Shown one piece after another: positions 28,115-38,182 of a DNA stretch of 64,000 nucleotides. Made by a program: the position numbers and the translations under genes. This DNA comes from Catellatospora bangladeshensis. Lineage in GTDB: Bacteria; Actinomycetota; Actinomycetes; Mycobacteriales; Micromonosporaceae. Within the stretch, counting starts at the first letter, position 1; each line of letters starts with the position of its first letter. The stretch covers positions 1-64,000 of the forward strand of contig NZ_BONF01000030.1 of assembly GCF_016862575.1 (NCBI RefSeq), written 5' to 3'. Below the pieces are notes generated by a model that was given only the letters and a program-made list of their open reading frames with translations, searched no databases and was not told where the DNA came from.

Positions 28115-28912
28115 TCAGGAGGCCGGGGCGTGGGTATGGGTCCAGGCGAGCAGGTCCTCCACGGGCCAGGTGTTGACGATCCGGTCGGCGGTGAGGCCGG
28201 CGGTCTCGGCGCGGGAGCAGCCGTTGACCAGCCAGTCGAGCTGCGCCACGGCGTGCGCGTCGGTGTTGACGGCGAACCGGAGGCCGTCCACCTTCACCGC
28301 CTTGCGCAGCAGGTTGGAGGGCGGGTCGAGGCGGTCGGGGCGTGAGTTGATCTCCAGGGCCTTGTCGTGGCGGGCCGCGGCGGCGAAGACCGCGTCCGCG
28401 TCGAAGCTGCTCGGCGCGCGCCGCCGCAGCGTGCCGCCCCGGCCGGCGTGCCGTGCGTCGGTGGCGACCGGCAGCTTGCGGCCGGTGCAGTGGCCGAGCA
28501 CGTCCAGGTGCGGGTCGGCCAGCGCGGTGAGCATGCGCCGGGTCATCTTCGCCCTGTCCATACGCAGCTCGCTGTGCACCGAGCCGACCACCACGTCCAG
28601 CCGGGCCAGCAGCTCCGGCTCCTGGTCCAGCGAGCCGTCGGGCAGGATGTCCACCTCGATGCCGGTGAGCACGCGGAACCCGGTGCCCGCCAGCGCCTCG
28701 TTCACGGTGGCGATCGCGTCGAGCTGGCGGTGCAGCCGGGCGGCGGACAGGCCGTGCGCGATGGTCAGCCGGGGCGAGTGGTCGGTGATCGCCAGGTAGT
28801 CGTGGCTTTGCGCGGCCGCGGCGGCGACCATGGCCTCGAGCGGATCGCCGCCGTCCGACCAGTCGGTATGCGTGTGCAGGTCACCACGCAGCAGCTCACG
28901 CAGGCTCGTCAT
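28115..28912 (-). CDS. PHP-domain metal-dependent phosphoesterase
   Basis: The 265-residue protein is a single PHP domain. The metal ligands lie in DLHTHTDWSDGG, ITDHSPR, GIEVDILPDGS, VVGSVHSEL, GHCTGRKL and NTDAHAVAQLDWL. It resembles the PHP part of bacterial PolX but has no polymerase or HhH region, so it is probably a stand-alone phosphatase or nuclease. ATG at 28910-28912. The substrate is unknown. Confidence 0.9.
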   Translation of the reverse strand: MTSLRELLRGDLHTHTDWSDGGDPLEAMVAAAAAQSHDYLAITDHSPRLTIAHGLSAARLHRQLDAIATVNEALAGTGFRVLTGIEVDILPDGSLDQEPELLARLDVVVGSVHSELRMDRAKMTRRMLTALADPHLDVLGHCTGRKLPVATDARHAGRGGTLRRRAPSSFDADAVFAAAARHDKALEINSRPDRLDPPSNLLRKAVKVDGLRFAVNTDAHAVAQLDWLVNGCSRAETAGLTADRIVNTWPVEDLLAWTHTHAPAS

Positions 28913-29055
28913 GCCGCCAGGCTAACCGTGCGGGCCGGGGCGCGGATCGCCGATCGGCCGGGGTGCTTCCGGTGGCCCGTAAGAGGATTGTCGGCGTCAT
29001 GGGGCCGCGATAGCCTCCGCACGCTGTTGCAACAGGTGCACGGGGAGGAAACACC

Positions 29056-30906
29056 ATGACCGCGGGCGTACGCGCGCTGCTGAGCGTGCTGATGCTGATC
29101 GGCTTCTACATACTCGCGCTGGTGGAGCTGGCGGCGGCGCTGGCCTTCGCGGTCTGGCTCGCCTCGGTGGCGCCGGCCGCGGTCGCCGTCAAGCTCAGCG
29201 CGCCGCTGTTCATCGCCATCGTCGGCGGTGTCGGCTGGGCGATGTGGCAGGCGATCCGGGCCAAGAACGAGCCGATGCCGGGCGTGGTGCTCGCCCCGGA
29301 CCAGGCGCCGCAGCTGTGGGCCGAGGTGCGCCGGCTGGCCGAGGGCGTCGGCACCCGCGCCCCCGACGAGCTGCGCATCGTGCCCGAGGTCAACGCGGCG
29401 GTGTCGGAGCACGCCAAGCTGCTCGGCCTGATCCCTGGCCGCCGCTACCTCTACATCGGGCTGCCGCTGCTGCAGGCGATGACCGTGGACCAGATGCGCG
29501 CGGTGCTCGCCCACGAGCTGGGCCACTACTCCGGCGCGCACACGCGGCTCGGTGCGGTGGCCTACCGGGGCCGGATCGCCATCGCGGGCGCGGTCAGCCG
29601 GATCGGCACGTGGAACGTGGCGGGCTGGCCGTTCCGCCTGTACGCCCGGCTCTACCTGCTGGTCGACAGCGCGGCCTCGCGCCGCCAGGAGCTGGAGGCC
29701 GACGCCGCCGCGGTACGGCTGGCCGGCAAGCAGGCCGCCGTCGCCGCGCTGACCGAGGTCACCGTCGTGGACCTGGCGTACGACTTCTACCTGGGCCGCT
29801 ACGTGGCGCCGGGCGCCGAGCTGGGCCTGCTGCCCGACGACGTGTTCGCCGGGTTCGGCGACCTGCTGGCCGCCCGCGAGGAGGAGCTGGCGGGCCTGCG
29901 CGAGCGCGCCGCCGAGCAGGAGCAGGGCTCGGTGTGGGACACCCACCCGCCGCTGCCGGTGCGCATCGCCGCCATCAACGCCCTGCCCGAGGGCTCGCCA
30001 AGCAACGACCGCCGCCGCGCCACCGACCTGATCCCGTACCTGCCGCAGGTGAGCGGGCGGCTGCACCAGCTCGCGATCAACGTGAACGGCCGTGAGGTGC
30101 TGCCCTGGCCGCAGTTCACCGCCGCGACGGAGAGCCGGCGCCTGCAGGGCGCGGCCGACAACATCTTCCGCGAGATCGCGCGCCGGCTTAACCGCCCGAT
30201 GGTGGGCCTGGCCGAGGTGCTCGATGCGCTGGCGGCGGGCCGGGCCGGTGAGCTGGGCGAGGCGTTCTTCGACGACGTCACCCGCAAGGAGGCGGCGGTG
30301 AAGTTCGCGCAGCCGCTGGAGGTGCTGCTGATGCTGGCGGCGCTGCGCTCGGAGCGGCTGTCCTGGCGTTCGTCGTGGACCGGCTCGTCGACCCTGGTGG
30401 ACGCCGACGGCAAGGAGCTGGACCTCGCCCCGGTGGCCGAGCTGGCGGTCGACCCGGCGACGCTGCCGCAGGCGCGCGCCCGGCTGCTGGAGCTGGGCAT
30501 CGAGGTCGCCGCCGCGATGGCGGTGGAGACGACGGCCACCGCGCGCGGCGGCGACGTGATCGCCGGGTTCGGCAACGTCACCTTCGACGGCATCGAGTCG
30601 GACCTGCTGGTGCTGGACAACGGCCTGATCGCGATCGCGACCAAGGGCGACAAGGACGAGGGCGCCGACCGGATGAAGGCGCTGGTGTCCGCGGTGCCGC
30701 TGACGAAGCTCGCCGAGCAGCACCGCTTCCTGCCGTACGAGGAGTTCCGCAAGGTCACCATCACCAAGCAGGTGCCGATCCGCGCCGTCATCGAGCTGCA
30801 CGGCGGGCGGACGGTCGAGCTCAAGGAATCGTGGACCGGCGACGAGCTGCACAAGGGCAGCCGCGACGTGCTCCACAAGGTGTTCGCACAGTTCACCGGG
30901 GAATGA
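29056..30906 (+). CDS. M48-family membrane metallopeptidase
   Basis: The 616-residue protein has two N-terminal helices (about residues 7-35 and 45-65), the zinc motif LAHELGHYSGAH with the third ligand in RRQELEADAAAV, two more possible helices between them, and an unusually long C-terminal region of about 320 residues without a recognised domain. The family includes HtpX and Oma1, which cut membrane proteins at the cytoplasmic face. ATG at 29056 follows GGGGAGGAAA. The next gene starts four bases after the stop and is probably co-expressed. Confidence 0.9.
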   Translation: MTAGVRALLSVLMLIGFYILALVELAAALAFAVWLASVAPAAVAVKLSAPLFIAIVGGVGWAMWQAIRAKNEPMPGVVLAPDQAPQLWAEVRRLAEGVGTRAPDELRIVPEVNAAVSEHAKLLGLIPGRRYLYIGLPLLQAMTVDQMRAVLAHELGHYSGAHTRLGAVAYRGRIAIAGAVSRIGTWNVAGWPFRLYARLYLLVDSAASRRQELEADAAAVRLAGKQAAVAALTEVTVVDLAYDFYLGRYVAPGAELGLLPDDVFAGFGDLLAAREEELAGLRERAAEQEQGSVWDTHPPLPVRIAAINALPEGSPSNDRRRATDLIPYLPQVSGRLHQLAINVNGREVLPWPQFTAATESRRLQGAADNIFREIARRLNRPMVGLAEVLDALAAGRAGELGEAFFDDVTRKEAAVKFAQPLEVLLMLAALRSERLSWRSSWTGSSTLVDADGKELDLAPVAELAVDPATLPQARARLLELGIEVAAAMAVETTATARGGDVIAGFGNVTFDGIESDLLVLDNGLIAIATKGDKDEGADRMKALVSAVPLTKLAEQHRFLPYEEFRKVTITKQVPIRAVIELHGGRTVELKESWTGDELHKGSRDVLHKVFAQFTGE

Positions 30907-30910
30907 GGCC

Positions 30911-31966
30911 ATGCCGGTCGAGCCACTGCCGACGGGAGAGTATCGCGTGATCCAGCAACGACACCCCGACCCGCACCAGCCCGGTGCGCCGGTGCACCCG
31001 TCCGGCGGCCCGGCCGGTGTCCTGGGGTACACCGAGCCGGACCGGGCCGCCGCCCACGGCGGGGTGGTGGCCGCGGCCGCCGCCGCCGAGGCGCGGGAGG
31101 AGAGCAACTGGTCCATCGGCGACTTCCGCCTGGCGACCATGCTGGTCGGCACGGTCGTCGGGGGCGGCATCGCGCTGACCAACGGCAGCAGGGACGATCG
31201 GCTGGTCTTCGTCATCGTGGCCGCGCTGCTCGGCGCGGCCTCCGGCGAGGCGTTCGGCTTCGGTCTGTCCCGCTGGGTCGAGGTGCGCCGGATGCACCGG
31301 ATCGTGAAGCGGCGGGTGTGGTTCTCGGTGCTCACCGTGATCGCGGTCGCGGCAGCCCTGGTCGCGGCGACGCCGGTGCTGCTGCCCGAGGTGGCCGGGG
31401 GTGTCGGCCAGGGCTTCATCGACGCCAAGAATCTGACCGAGCGCGGCATCGCGCTGTCCGCCTTGGCGATCATCGGCGGTCTGCCCAGCGCCGCGACGCT
31501 GGCGGCGGTCAAGCAGGTGGCCGCCGATCCGCTGTCGGGCACGCCGGGTCAGCAGCTCGACGCGCTGCTGCGGCTGCGGCGGATGTGCGCCCGGATGCTC
31601 AGCCAGCTCGGCATCCTGGTGCTGCTGGTGATGGGGGTCAACGCCGCCGCGCGCACGGTCGGTACCGTCGAGCTCGATCCGGGAGTGGTCATCTTCTCGG
31701 GCGTGGTGGCGTCGTTCGTGGTCGGGACCATGTACGCGCCCACCGCCGCCACGCTGCGCCGACGCGGCCAGATCTTCGTGGAGCGGCACTTCGCCCTGGA
31801 CCACGTGCCGGTCGCCGAGCTGGTCGATGCCGCCGAGAACAAGGGCAAGCTGGAGAAGCTGCTCAGCCTCGACCAGACCACGTTCGGCGAGCTGAAGGCC
31901 GGTCTGGTCGTGCTCTCCCCGGTCGTCGCCGGCGCCGTGGCCCTGATGATCCAGAACCTGAAGTAG
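30911..31966 (+). CDS. Multi-pass membrane protein of unknown function
   Basis: The 351-residue protein has a Pro-rich cytoplasmic head of about 70 residues and about seven hydrophobic segments, for example ATMLVGTVVGGGIALT, LVFVIVAALLGAASG, VWFSVLTVIAVAAALVAA and VVIFSGVVASFVVGTMYAP. It is not recognised. ATG at 30911 lies four bases after the M48 peptidase stop (GAATGAGG serves as ribosome site), so it may be a partner or substrate of that peptidase. Confidence 0.75.
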   Translation: MPVEPLPTGEYRVIQQRHPDPHQPGAPVHPSGGPAGVLGYTEPDRAAAHGGVVAAAAAAEAREESNWSIGDFRLATMLVGTVVGGGIALTNGSRDDRLVFVIVAALLGAASGEAFGFGLSRWVEVRRMHRIVKRRVWFSVLTVIAVAAALVAATPVLLPEVAGGVGQGFIDAKNLTERGIALSALAIIGGLPSAATLAAVKQVAADPLSGTPGQQLDALLRLRRMCARMLSQLGILVLLVMGVNAAARTVGTVELDPGVVIFSGVVASFVVGTMYAPTAATLRRRGQIFVERHFALDHVPVAELVDAAENKGKLEKLLSLDQTTFGELKAGLVVLSPVVAGAVALMIQNLK

Positions 31967-31977
31967 CCCCCGCACGA

Positions 31978-32020
31978 GTGAAGCTCCCGTCCCGCGAGAA
32001 CCGCGGGGCGGGAGCTTCAC
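31978..32020. terminator. Bidirectional hairpin terminator
   Basis: GTGAAGCTCCCG-T-CCCGCG pairs with CGCGGGG-C-GGGAGCTTCAC with one internal mismatch. It separates two convergent genes. Confidence 0.85.
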
Positions 32021-32038
32021 TGTGGAGACAGGCGGCGG

Positions 32039-33223
32039 TTACCAGCCCGTGTCGATGAAGCCGGGCCGGTTGACCAGGTTGAACAGGGCGAACCGGCGCT
32101 GCGCGCTGCCGTTGATGGCGGTGTACGCGCCACCCGCCACCAGCTGCCCCAGCTCCGGGTTGGTGCTGAGGGTGTTCACGCCGACCGAGCCGTTGCCGTT
32201 GGCGGTCCACGGCAGCAGCTCCCCGCCCAGGGTGACCGCGGCCAGCTTGACCCGCCGGTTGGAGCCGTCGAGACAGACGCCCTTCACGCCGACGTTGGCG
32301 CTCTTGCACACGTTGTCGAAGTGCCCGCCGAGGTAGACGATGCCGTCCAGCACCGCCACCGCCTGCACGTCGCCGTCCGTGGTGATGGTCCACTTCGCGT
32401 TGCCGGCCAGGTCCATCGCGGTGGCCCGGCCGCCGGCGCCGTCGATGCCGGCGTACAGGGTGCCGCCGCTGAGCGCCAGGTCGTGCACCATCGCCGTGAC
32501 GTGGGACCAGAAGCCGAGGTCGACGTCGCCCCGCGCCGGGTCGACCGCGGCGATCTTGCCGGTGCCCTTGAGGTAGTTCACCGCGTTGAAGCGCCCGGCG
32601 AGGTAGACCCGGTCGGACGAGACGAGCAGCGCGCGCACGATGTCGTTGACGTGCGGCCGCCAGTTCGGGTCGAGCGCGCCGGTGCTGCTGTCGAACGCCG
32701 CGGCGCGGGCGCGTTCCTGCCCGTTCACGCTGGTGATCGAGCCGCCGACGTAGAGCCGGTCGTGCCCCACGGCCAGCGCGTACGGCGTACCCGAGATGGC
32801 GTGCTTGAACCCGCTGTGCAGCACGCCGTCGGCGTCGACCTTCGCGAGGTTGTCGCGGCTCACGCCGTTGATCTTGTGGAACGAGCCGGCCAGGTAGATC
32901 CCGGACCCGTCCGCGGCGAGTGCGGTGATCCGCCCGTCGGCGACCGGGGCCCAGGGCAGCAGGGCGCCGGTGCGCGCGTCGACCGCGGCCAGCCCCGCGC
33001 GCTTCACCGACTTCCCGTTGCTGGTGACCGAGGTGAAGTCACCGCCGACGTAGATGGTGCTCCCCCGGTACACGGTGGCGTGCACCTCGCCGTTGAAGGT
33101 CACCGAGGGCGCCGGAGCCGGGTTCACCGGGCCGGCGAGAGCGGCCGAACCGGCCGAAGCGGAGGCGAGCACGCTCACGACGGCCGCCACCGCGATATCC
33201 CGCAATCTTGTACATTTCAGCAC
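32039..33223 (-). CDS. Secreted beta-propeller repeat protein
   Basis: The 394-residue protein has a signal peptide (AVAAVVSVLASASAGSAALA, cleaved near residue 30) and at least six repeats of the form (V/I)Y(V/L)GG-F--(V/I)NG----LA-(V/I)D--TG, a delta-60/PQQ-like beta-propeller pattern. It should be exported and may bind carbohydrate or protein in the wall. GTG at 33221-33223 is a weak start, but it is the only one that gives a signal peptide. No catalytic residues are evident. Confidence 0.8.
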   Translation of the reverse strand: MLKCTRLRDIAVAAVVSVLASASAGSAALAGPVNPAPAPSVTFNGEVHATVYRGSTIYVGGDFTSVTSNGKSVKRAGLAAVDARTGALLPWAPVADGRITALAADGSGIYLAGSFHKINGVSRDNLAKVDADGVLHSGFKHAISGTPYALAVGHDRLYVGGSITSVNGQERARAAAFDSSTGALDPNWRPHVNDIVRALLVSSDRVYLAGRFNAVNYLKGTGKIAAVDPARGDVDLGFWSHVTAMVHDLALSGGTLYAGIDGAGGRATAMDLAGNAKWTITTDGDVQAVAVLDGIVYLGGHFDNVCKSANVGVKGVCLDGSNRRVKLAAVTLGGELLPWTANGNGSVGVNTLSTNPELGQLVAGGAYTAINGSAQRRFALFNLVNRPGFIDTGW

Positions 33224-33288
33224 GTCATACCCAACGAGGCACCCACCGGGCCGACGCTCCCGCGCGCGGTGTGTGGCAGGCTGCGCGT

Positions 33289-34284
33289 GTGAACATCGCG
33301 GTGATCGGACTCGGGCTCATCGGCGGATCGCTGATGCGCGCGCTGGCGGCCGCCGGGCACCGCGTGCTCGGCTTCGACGCCGACCCTGAGGTGCGCGCGA
33401 CCGCCCGCAGCGCGGCGGCCCGGGTGCCCGCGGCGCAGCGCTGGCAGATCACCGCGACGATCCGCGACGCCGCGGCCGACGCCGACCTGGTCGCGCTGGC
33501 CGTGCCGCTGCCCGCGCTGGACGACGTGCTGGACGCGCTGGTCGCCAGCGGCTTCCACGGCCTGATCACCGACGTCACCTCGGTGAAGGGCCCGGTGCGC
33601 GAGGCGGTCGCCCGGCGGCTGCGCGGCGCGGCCAACCCGCTGGCCGGGTTCGTCGGCGGGCACCCGATGGCGGGCAAGGAGACCTCGGGTTTCGCCGCCG
33701 CCGACCCGGCGCTGTTCACCGGCTGCGCCTGGGTGCTGTGCCTGGACGAGCCGGGGGTGCTCGACGACTGGCTGACCCTGGCCGGGCTGGTCACCTCGCT
33801 CGGCGCGCGGGTGGTGCCGTCGACCAGCGACGAGCACGACCGCGCGGTGGCCGCGATCAGCCACGTGCCGCACCTGCTCGCCCTGGCCCTGGCCGCGGCC
33901 GCCGCAACCGACCCGCTCGCGCTCACCCTGGCCGCGGGCTCGTTCCGGGACGGCAGCCGGGTCGCGGGCAGCCGCCCCGAGCTGGTCGCGGCGATGTGCG
34001 GCGGCAACGCGGCGGCGGTGCTGCCCGCCCTCGCCGACGTGCAGTCCCGGCTGGACGAGGCGGCCAAGGCGCTGGAGGGACGTGACCCGATCCGCGCGGT
34101 GCGCGACTGGGCGCAGGACGGCCACACCGCGCGCCGGGCCTGGCCGCCCGCGCCTGGCCGCCCCGAGCAGGTGCCCGCCCGGACCGAGACGCTGCTGCGG
34201 CTGGGCCGGGCCGGGGGCTGGATCACCGAGGTGGCCCCGGACCGCCGTACCGTGACCGCGTTCCTGCCGGTTGAAGGTGCGTGA
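33289..34284 (+). CDS. tyrA: Prephenate dehydrogenase
   Basis: TyrA oxidises prephenate to 4-hydroxyphenylpyruvate for tyrosine synthesis. The 331-residue protein starts VNIAVIGLGLIGGSLMRAL, an NAD-binding fold, and has GGHPMAGKETSGF with the substrate-binding His region and HDRAVAAISHVPHLLAL. No chorismate mutase or ACT domain is attached. GTG at 33289 is chosen so that the Rossmann strand is near the N-terminus; the longer frame runs into the divergent promoter. The end overlaps a small membrane protein gene by GTGA. Confidence 0.93.
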   Translation: MNIAVIGLGLIGGSLMRALAAAGHRVLGFDADPEVRATARSAAARVPAAQRWQITATIRDAAADADLVALAVPLPALDDVLDALVASGFHGLITDVTSVKGPVREAVARRLRGAANPLAGFVGGHPMAGKETSGFAAADPALFTGCAWVLCLDEPGVLDDWLTLAGLVTSLGARVVPSTSDEHDRAVAAISHVPHLLALALAAAAATDPLALTLAAGSFRDGSRVAGSRPELVAAMCGGNAAAVLPALADVQSRLDEAAKALEGRDPIRAVRDWAQDGHTARRAWPPAPGRPEQVPARTETLLRLGRAGGWITEVAPDRRTVTAFLPVEGA

Positions 34285-34583
34285 GCCGACGCCGTCCCAC
34301 CCTGCGTGAGCCCCACCCGGTACGCCCGTGGGCGGTGGTGGCGGGCGCGCTGGCCGCGGGGGTGTGGCTGCTGTCGTTCGGCATGTTCGGGGTGACCCTC
34401 GGCGGCTACGTGGCCTGGACCCTGCTGGCCGGCCTGCTCGCCTGGGCCGCGGCGCACGCGCTGGCCCGGTACGGAGACCGGGGGGTGGCCGCCGGGGTGG
34501 CCGCCGCGACCGGGGTCGCCTGGACCGCTGCCGCACTCTCCGTAGTCATGGAGTGGATTCGCCGAGGAGCGTGGCCACTATGA
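34281..34583 (+). CDS. Small membrane protein downstream of tyrA
   Basis: The 100-residue protein has three hydrophobic segments (AVVAGALAAGVWLLSFGMFGV, YVAWTLLAGLLAWAAAHAL, GVAAGVAAATGVAWTAAAL). GTG at 34281 overlaps the tyrA stop, so it is translationally coupled. It is not recognised; the coupling suggests that both are expressed together but not that they interact. Confidence 0.7.
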   Translation: MSRRRPTLREPHPVRPWAVVAGALAAGVWLLSFGMFGVTLGGYVAWTLLAGLLAWAAAHALARYGDRGVAAGVAAATGVAWTAAALSVVMEWIRRGAWPL

Positions 34584-34716
34584 GTGACCTTGTGTTAAGA
34601 CTCCGCGACGGTCGCGGCGGCGGTACGGTGCTGAGGAGCACCGGTCACGAAGCGTCATGGATCGACCGCGTTCCCGGACTTGACGGAGGTCACACTCGCG
34701 CGGCACTCTCGGCTGT

Positions 34717-34914
34717 ATGTGGACGCCCCAGCAGCCAGATCCGGACCGGTGCCGCCGGCGCCTGCAGTTGCTGGCCGAGCTGTCCGGAGGCACGGGCCGG
34801 GAGCGTCTGCTCCCCGTCGTGGGCAGCACCCGGGCCGGCCGGGGGGCGGGCAGGGGTGTCGCGGCGGAGAAACTCCGCGAGCTGATCGCGATGCGTCGGC
34901 GACTGGCGGGCTGA
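34717..34914 (+). CDS. Small hypothetical protein
   Basis: A 65-residue, Arg- and Leu-rich protein (MWTPQQPDPDRCRRRLQLL ... KLRELIAMRRRLAG). Third codon positions are almost all G or C, as in real genes here, and it sits in an otherwise empty 440-base gap. No ribosome site is evident before the ATG. It is not recognised. Confidence 0.4.
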   Translation: MWTPQQPDPDRCRRRLQLLAELSGGTGRERLLPVVGSTRAGRGAGRGVAAEKLRELIAMRRRLAG

Positions 34915-35026
34915 CGGGTCGTTGTCTGATCAGGGCCGTCAGTCCGCAAGAGCCGCCGGATGACCAGCCCTCGCCGGTGACCCGCGAGGTCGCCCGGCGC
35001 CCATATCGACACTATTTGGGGGGACC

Positions 35027-36009
<983 letters not shown>

Positions 36010-36032
36010 GGCGCCGCCGCGACGGGGTCCGG

Positions 36033-36833
36033 TCAACGGGTGACCGTGCCGGCCAGGTAGGGCTTGCCGGAGCGGGCGTCGCGCAGGCCGAACTCCCGGC
36101 CGGTCCAGGTGAACCCGACCGTCGCGGGCAGCAGCATCGGCAGCTTGAAGGACACGTCGACCGTGTACACGTCCGGCAGACGGCCCTCCAGCGCGGCCAG
36201 GCAGCGGGCCTTGCTCCACATGCCGTGCGCGATGGGGCGCGGGAAGCCGAACAGCCGCGCGCCCAGCCACGAGGTGTGGATCGGGTTGTGGTCGCCGGAG
36301 GCGTCCGCGTAGGCCGTGCCGGTCGAGGTGGGCACCCGCCAGGTCGCGTGCGGCGGCGCCCCGGGCGCGGGCTCGCGGGCCGGGCGCTCCTCGCGCGGCC
36401 CCGCCGACGGCCCGCGCCGCAGGTACGTCGACACGTCCCGCCACACCACGGCCCCGTCCACCGACGCGGTGGTGATCACGTCGTACTGCCGTCCGCGCGG
36501 ATGGTCGCGCAGGTCCTGGGCGTGTACCGCCAGCTCCAGCACGTCGTCGGCGGTCAGCGGCCGGGTCTGCTCGATGCGGTTCGCCACGTGCACCCCGCCG
36601 ACCACCGGGAACGGGAAGTCGCGCCGGGTCATCAGGTCCAGCTGCAGGCCGAAGCCCAGGACGTGCGGGTACGTCACCGGCAGCCGGTCGCTCAGCCGGA
36701 ACCCGCACACCCGCTGGTAGCGGGCCAGGTGCGCGCGGTCCACGACGGCCGTGCTGGTCAGCGTGTCCTCGGGCAGCGTGCTGGGCCGCGGGAACGGCAC
36801 CACGGACAGCGCCGCGCGCAGCATGCTCGGCAT
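36033..36833 (-). CDS. MaoC-like double hot-dog dehydratase
   Basis: The 266-residue protein has the hydratase-2 motif in its second half (ASGDHNPIHTSWLGARLFGF followed by PRPIAHGMWSKARCL) with the catalytic Asp and His, and an inactive first hot-dog half. It hydrates enoyl-CoA or dehydrates hydroxyacyl-ACP. Gene order with the next two genes matches mycobacterial htdX (Rv0241c)-fabG4 (Rv0242c)-fadA2 (Rv0243). It starts one base after the fabG stop and is co-transcribed with it. Confidence 0.88.
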   Translation of the reverse strand: MPSMLRAALSVVPFPRPSTLPEDTLTSTAVVDRAHLARYQRVCGFRLSDRLPVTYPHVLGFGLQLDLMTRRDFPFPVVGGVHVANRIEQTRPLTADDVLELAVHAQDLRDHPRGRQYDVITTASVDGAVVWRDVSTYLRRGPSAGPREERPAREPAPGAPPHATWRVPTSTGTAYADASGDHNPIHTSWLGARLFGFPRPIAHGMWSKARCLAALEGRLPDVYTVDVSFKLPMLLPATVGFTWTGREFGLRDARSGKPYLAGTVTR

Positions 36834-36834
36834 G

Positions 36835-38136
36835 TCAGGCCCCCAGCAGCGACTGGCCGCAGACCCGCACCACGTTCCCGGTCACCGCGGCCGAGCCCGG
36901 CGCGGCGAACCAGGCCACGGTCTCGGCGACGTCCACCGGCAGGCCACCCTGGGACATGCTGTTCATGCGCCGCCCGGCCTCGCGGATGAACAGCGGCAGC
37001 TTCGCGGTCATCGCGGTCTCGATGAAGCCCGGCGCGACCGCGTTCACGGTGATGCCCCGCGCCGCGAGCACCGGGGCCAGCGCGTGCACCCAGCCGATGA
37101 CGCCGGCCTTGCTGGCGGCGTAGTTGGTCTGGCCGCGGTTGCCCGCGATGCCCGCGATCGAGGCGACGCCCACGATGCGGCCGCCGTCCGGGATCAGGCC
37201 CGCGTCCAGCAGCACCTGGGTGACCTGCGCCGGGGCGATCAGGTTGACCTTGAGCACGGCGTCCCAGCGGGCCGGGTCCATGTTCGCCAAGGTCTTGTCG
37301 CGGGTGATGCCCGCGTTGTGCACCAGCACGTCCAGGCGGCCGTGCCGCTCCCGCAGGTGGCCGGCCAGCCGCTGCGCGGCGCCCTCCCCGGTCAGGTCCA
37401 GCTGGTACGCCTCGCCGCGCACCTCGTTGGCGACCTTGGCCAGGTCGTCCCCGGCCGCGGGCACGTCCAGGCAGACCACGTGGGCGCCGTCGCGCGCCAG
37501 CACCCGGGCCATGGCCGCGCCGATGCCCCGCGCCGCGCCGGTGACCAGCGCGACCTTGCCCCGCAGATCGCCGCCTTCGGGCGCCGGGACGGCGGCCACC
37601 TCGATCGTCTGCCCGCTCACGTACGCCGACTTCGCCGACAGCAGGAAGTCGAGGGTGGAGCGCAGCGCTGCGGTGTCGGCGGCCGGGTGCACCCGGACCA
37701 GCTGCGCCGTGGTGCCCCGGCCGAACTCCTTGCCGACGCTGCGTACGAAACCGTCCAGGGCCTGCTGTGCGGCGGCCTGGCCGGGGTCGGCGACCGCGGC
37801 GAGCGGCAGGCCCAGCACGACCACGCGGCCGGCGGGGGTGAGCGCCCGCGCGACCGGGTGGAAGAAGTCGTAGAGCGCGCGCAGGCCGGCCGGGCCGGTG
37901 ATGCCGGTGGCGTCGAAGACCAGCGCGTGGTGCTTACCGGCCTCCTCGCTCGACGCATACAGCTTGGCCAGCTCCTCGAAGCGCGGGCCGTCGGACGGGC
38001 CGACGAGCACCGGACCGGGGATGAGCGGGTCGCCCTCGCGGAACCGGGCCAGCTTCGGCGGATCAGGCAGGCCGAGCCGCTTGACTATCGCCCGCCCCGG
38101 CCCGGACCTTGCGAAACTTGTGTAACGGTCGCTCAT
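36835..38136 (-). CDS. fabG: High-molecular-weight 3-oxoacyl reductase (FabG4-like)
   Basis: The 433-residue protein is longer than ordinary FabG (about 245). The first 200 residues are a degenerate Rossmann-like domain (GPVLVGPSDGPRFEELAKLY); the last 230 are a full SDR with TGAARGIG, NAGITRD, a Ser in VASIAGIAG and YAASKAG. This architecture is that of mycobacterial FabG4, which reduces 3-oxoacyl-CoA with NADH. ATG at 38134-38136. A TTAC-N6-GTAA palindrome lies just upstream, shared with the divergent thiolase. Confidence 0.9.
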   Translation of the reverse strand: MSDRYTSFARSGPGRAIVKRLGLPDPPKLARFREGDPLIPGPVLVGPSDGPRFEELAKLYASSEEAGKHHALVFDATGITGPAGLRALYDFFHPVARALTPAGRVVVLGLPLAAVADPGQAAAQQALDGFVRSVGKEFGRGTTAQLVRVHPAADTAALRSTLDFLLSAKSAYVSGQTIEVAAVPAPEGGDLRGKVALVTGAARGIGAAMARVLARDGAHVVCLDVPAAGDDLAKVANEVRGEAYQLDLTGEGAAQRLAGHLRERHGRLDVLVHNAGITRDKTLANMDPARWDAVLKVNLIAPAQVTQVLLDAGLIPDGGRIVGVASIAGIAGNRGQTNYAASKAGVIGWVHALAPVLAARGITVNAVAPGFIETAMTAKLPLFIREAGRRMNSMSQGGLPVDVAETVAWFAAPGSAAVTGNVVRVCGQSLLGA

Positions 38137-38142
38137 GCGGTA

Positions 38143-38164
38143 GACCTTACTCGCGAGTAAGGTC
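38143..38164. promoter_or_regulatory. Perfect 22-bp palindromic operator in fabG-thiolase divergon
   Basis: GACCTTACTCG and its exact mirror CGAGTAAGGTC meet at the centre. The inner TTAC-N6-GTAA is the pattern found at 8195 and 9969. It lies 7 bases from the fabG start and 19 from the thiolase start. Confidence 0.7.
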
Positions 38165-38182
38165 GAACACCAGGAGGCTGTT

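Noticed and set aside
28909-31542. An 877-codon minus-strand frame opposite the M48 peptidase
   Set aside because: The M48 protein has intact zinc motifs on the plus strand, and the antisense product is low complexity without a ribosome site.
36010-36032. A tRNA gene after tadA, as seen in some actinobacteria
   Set aside because: Only 22 bases separate tadA from the next gene and no cloverleaf can be formed; I found no tRNA or rRNA gene in the window.
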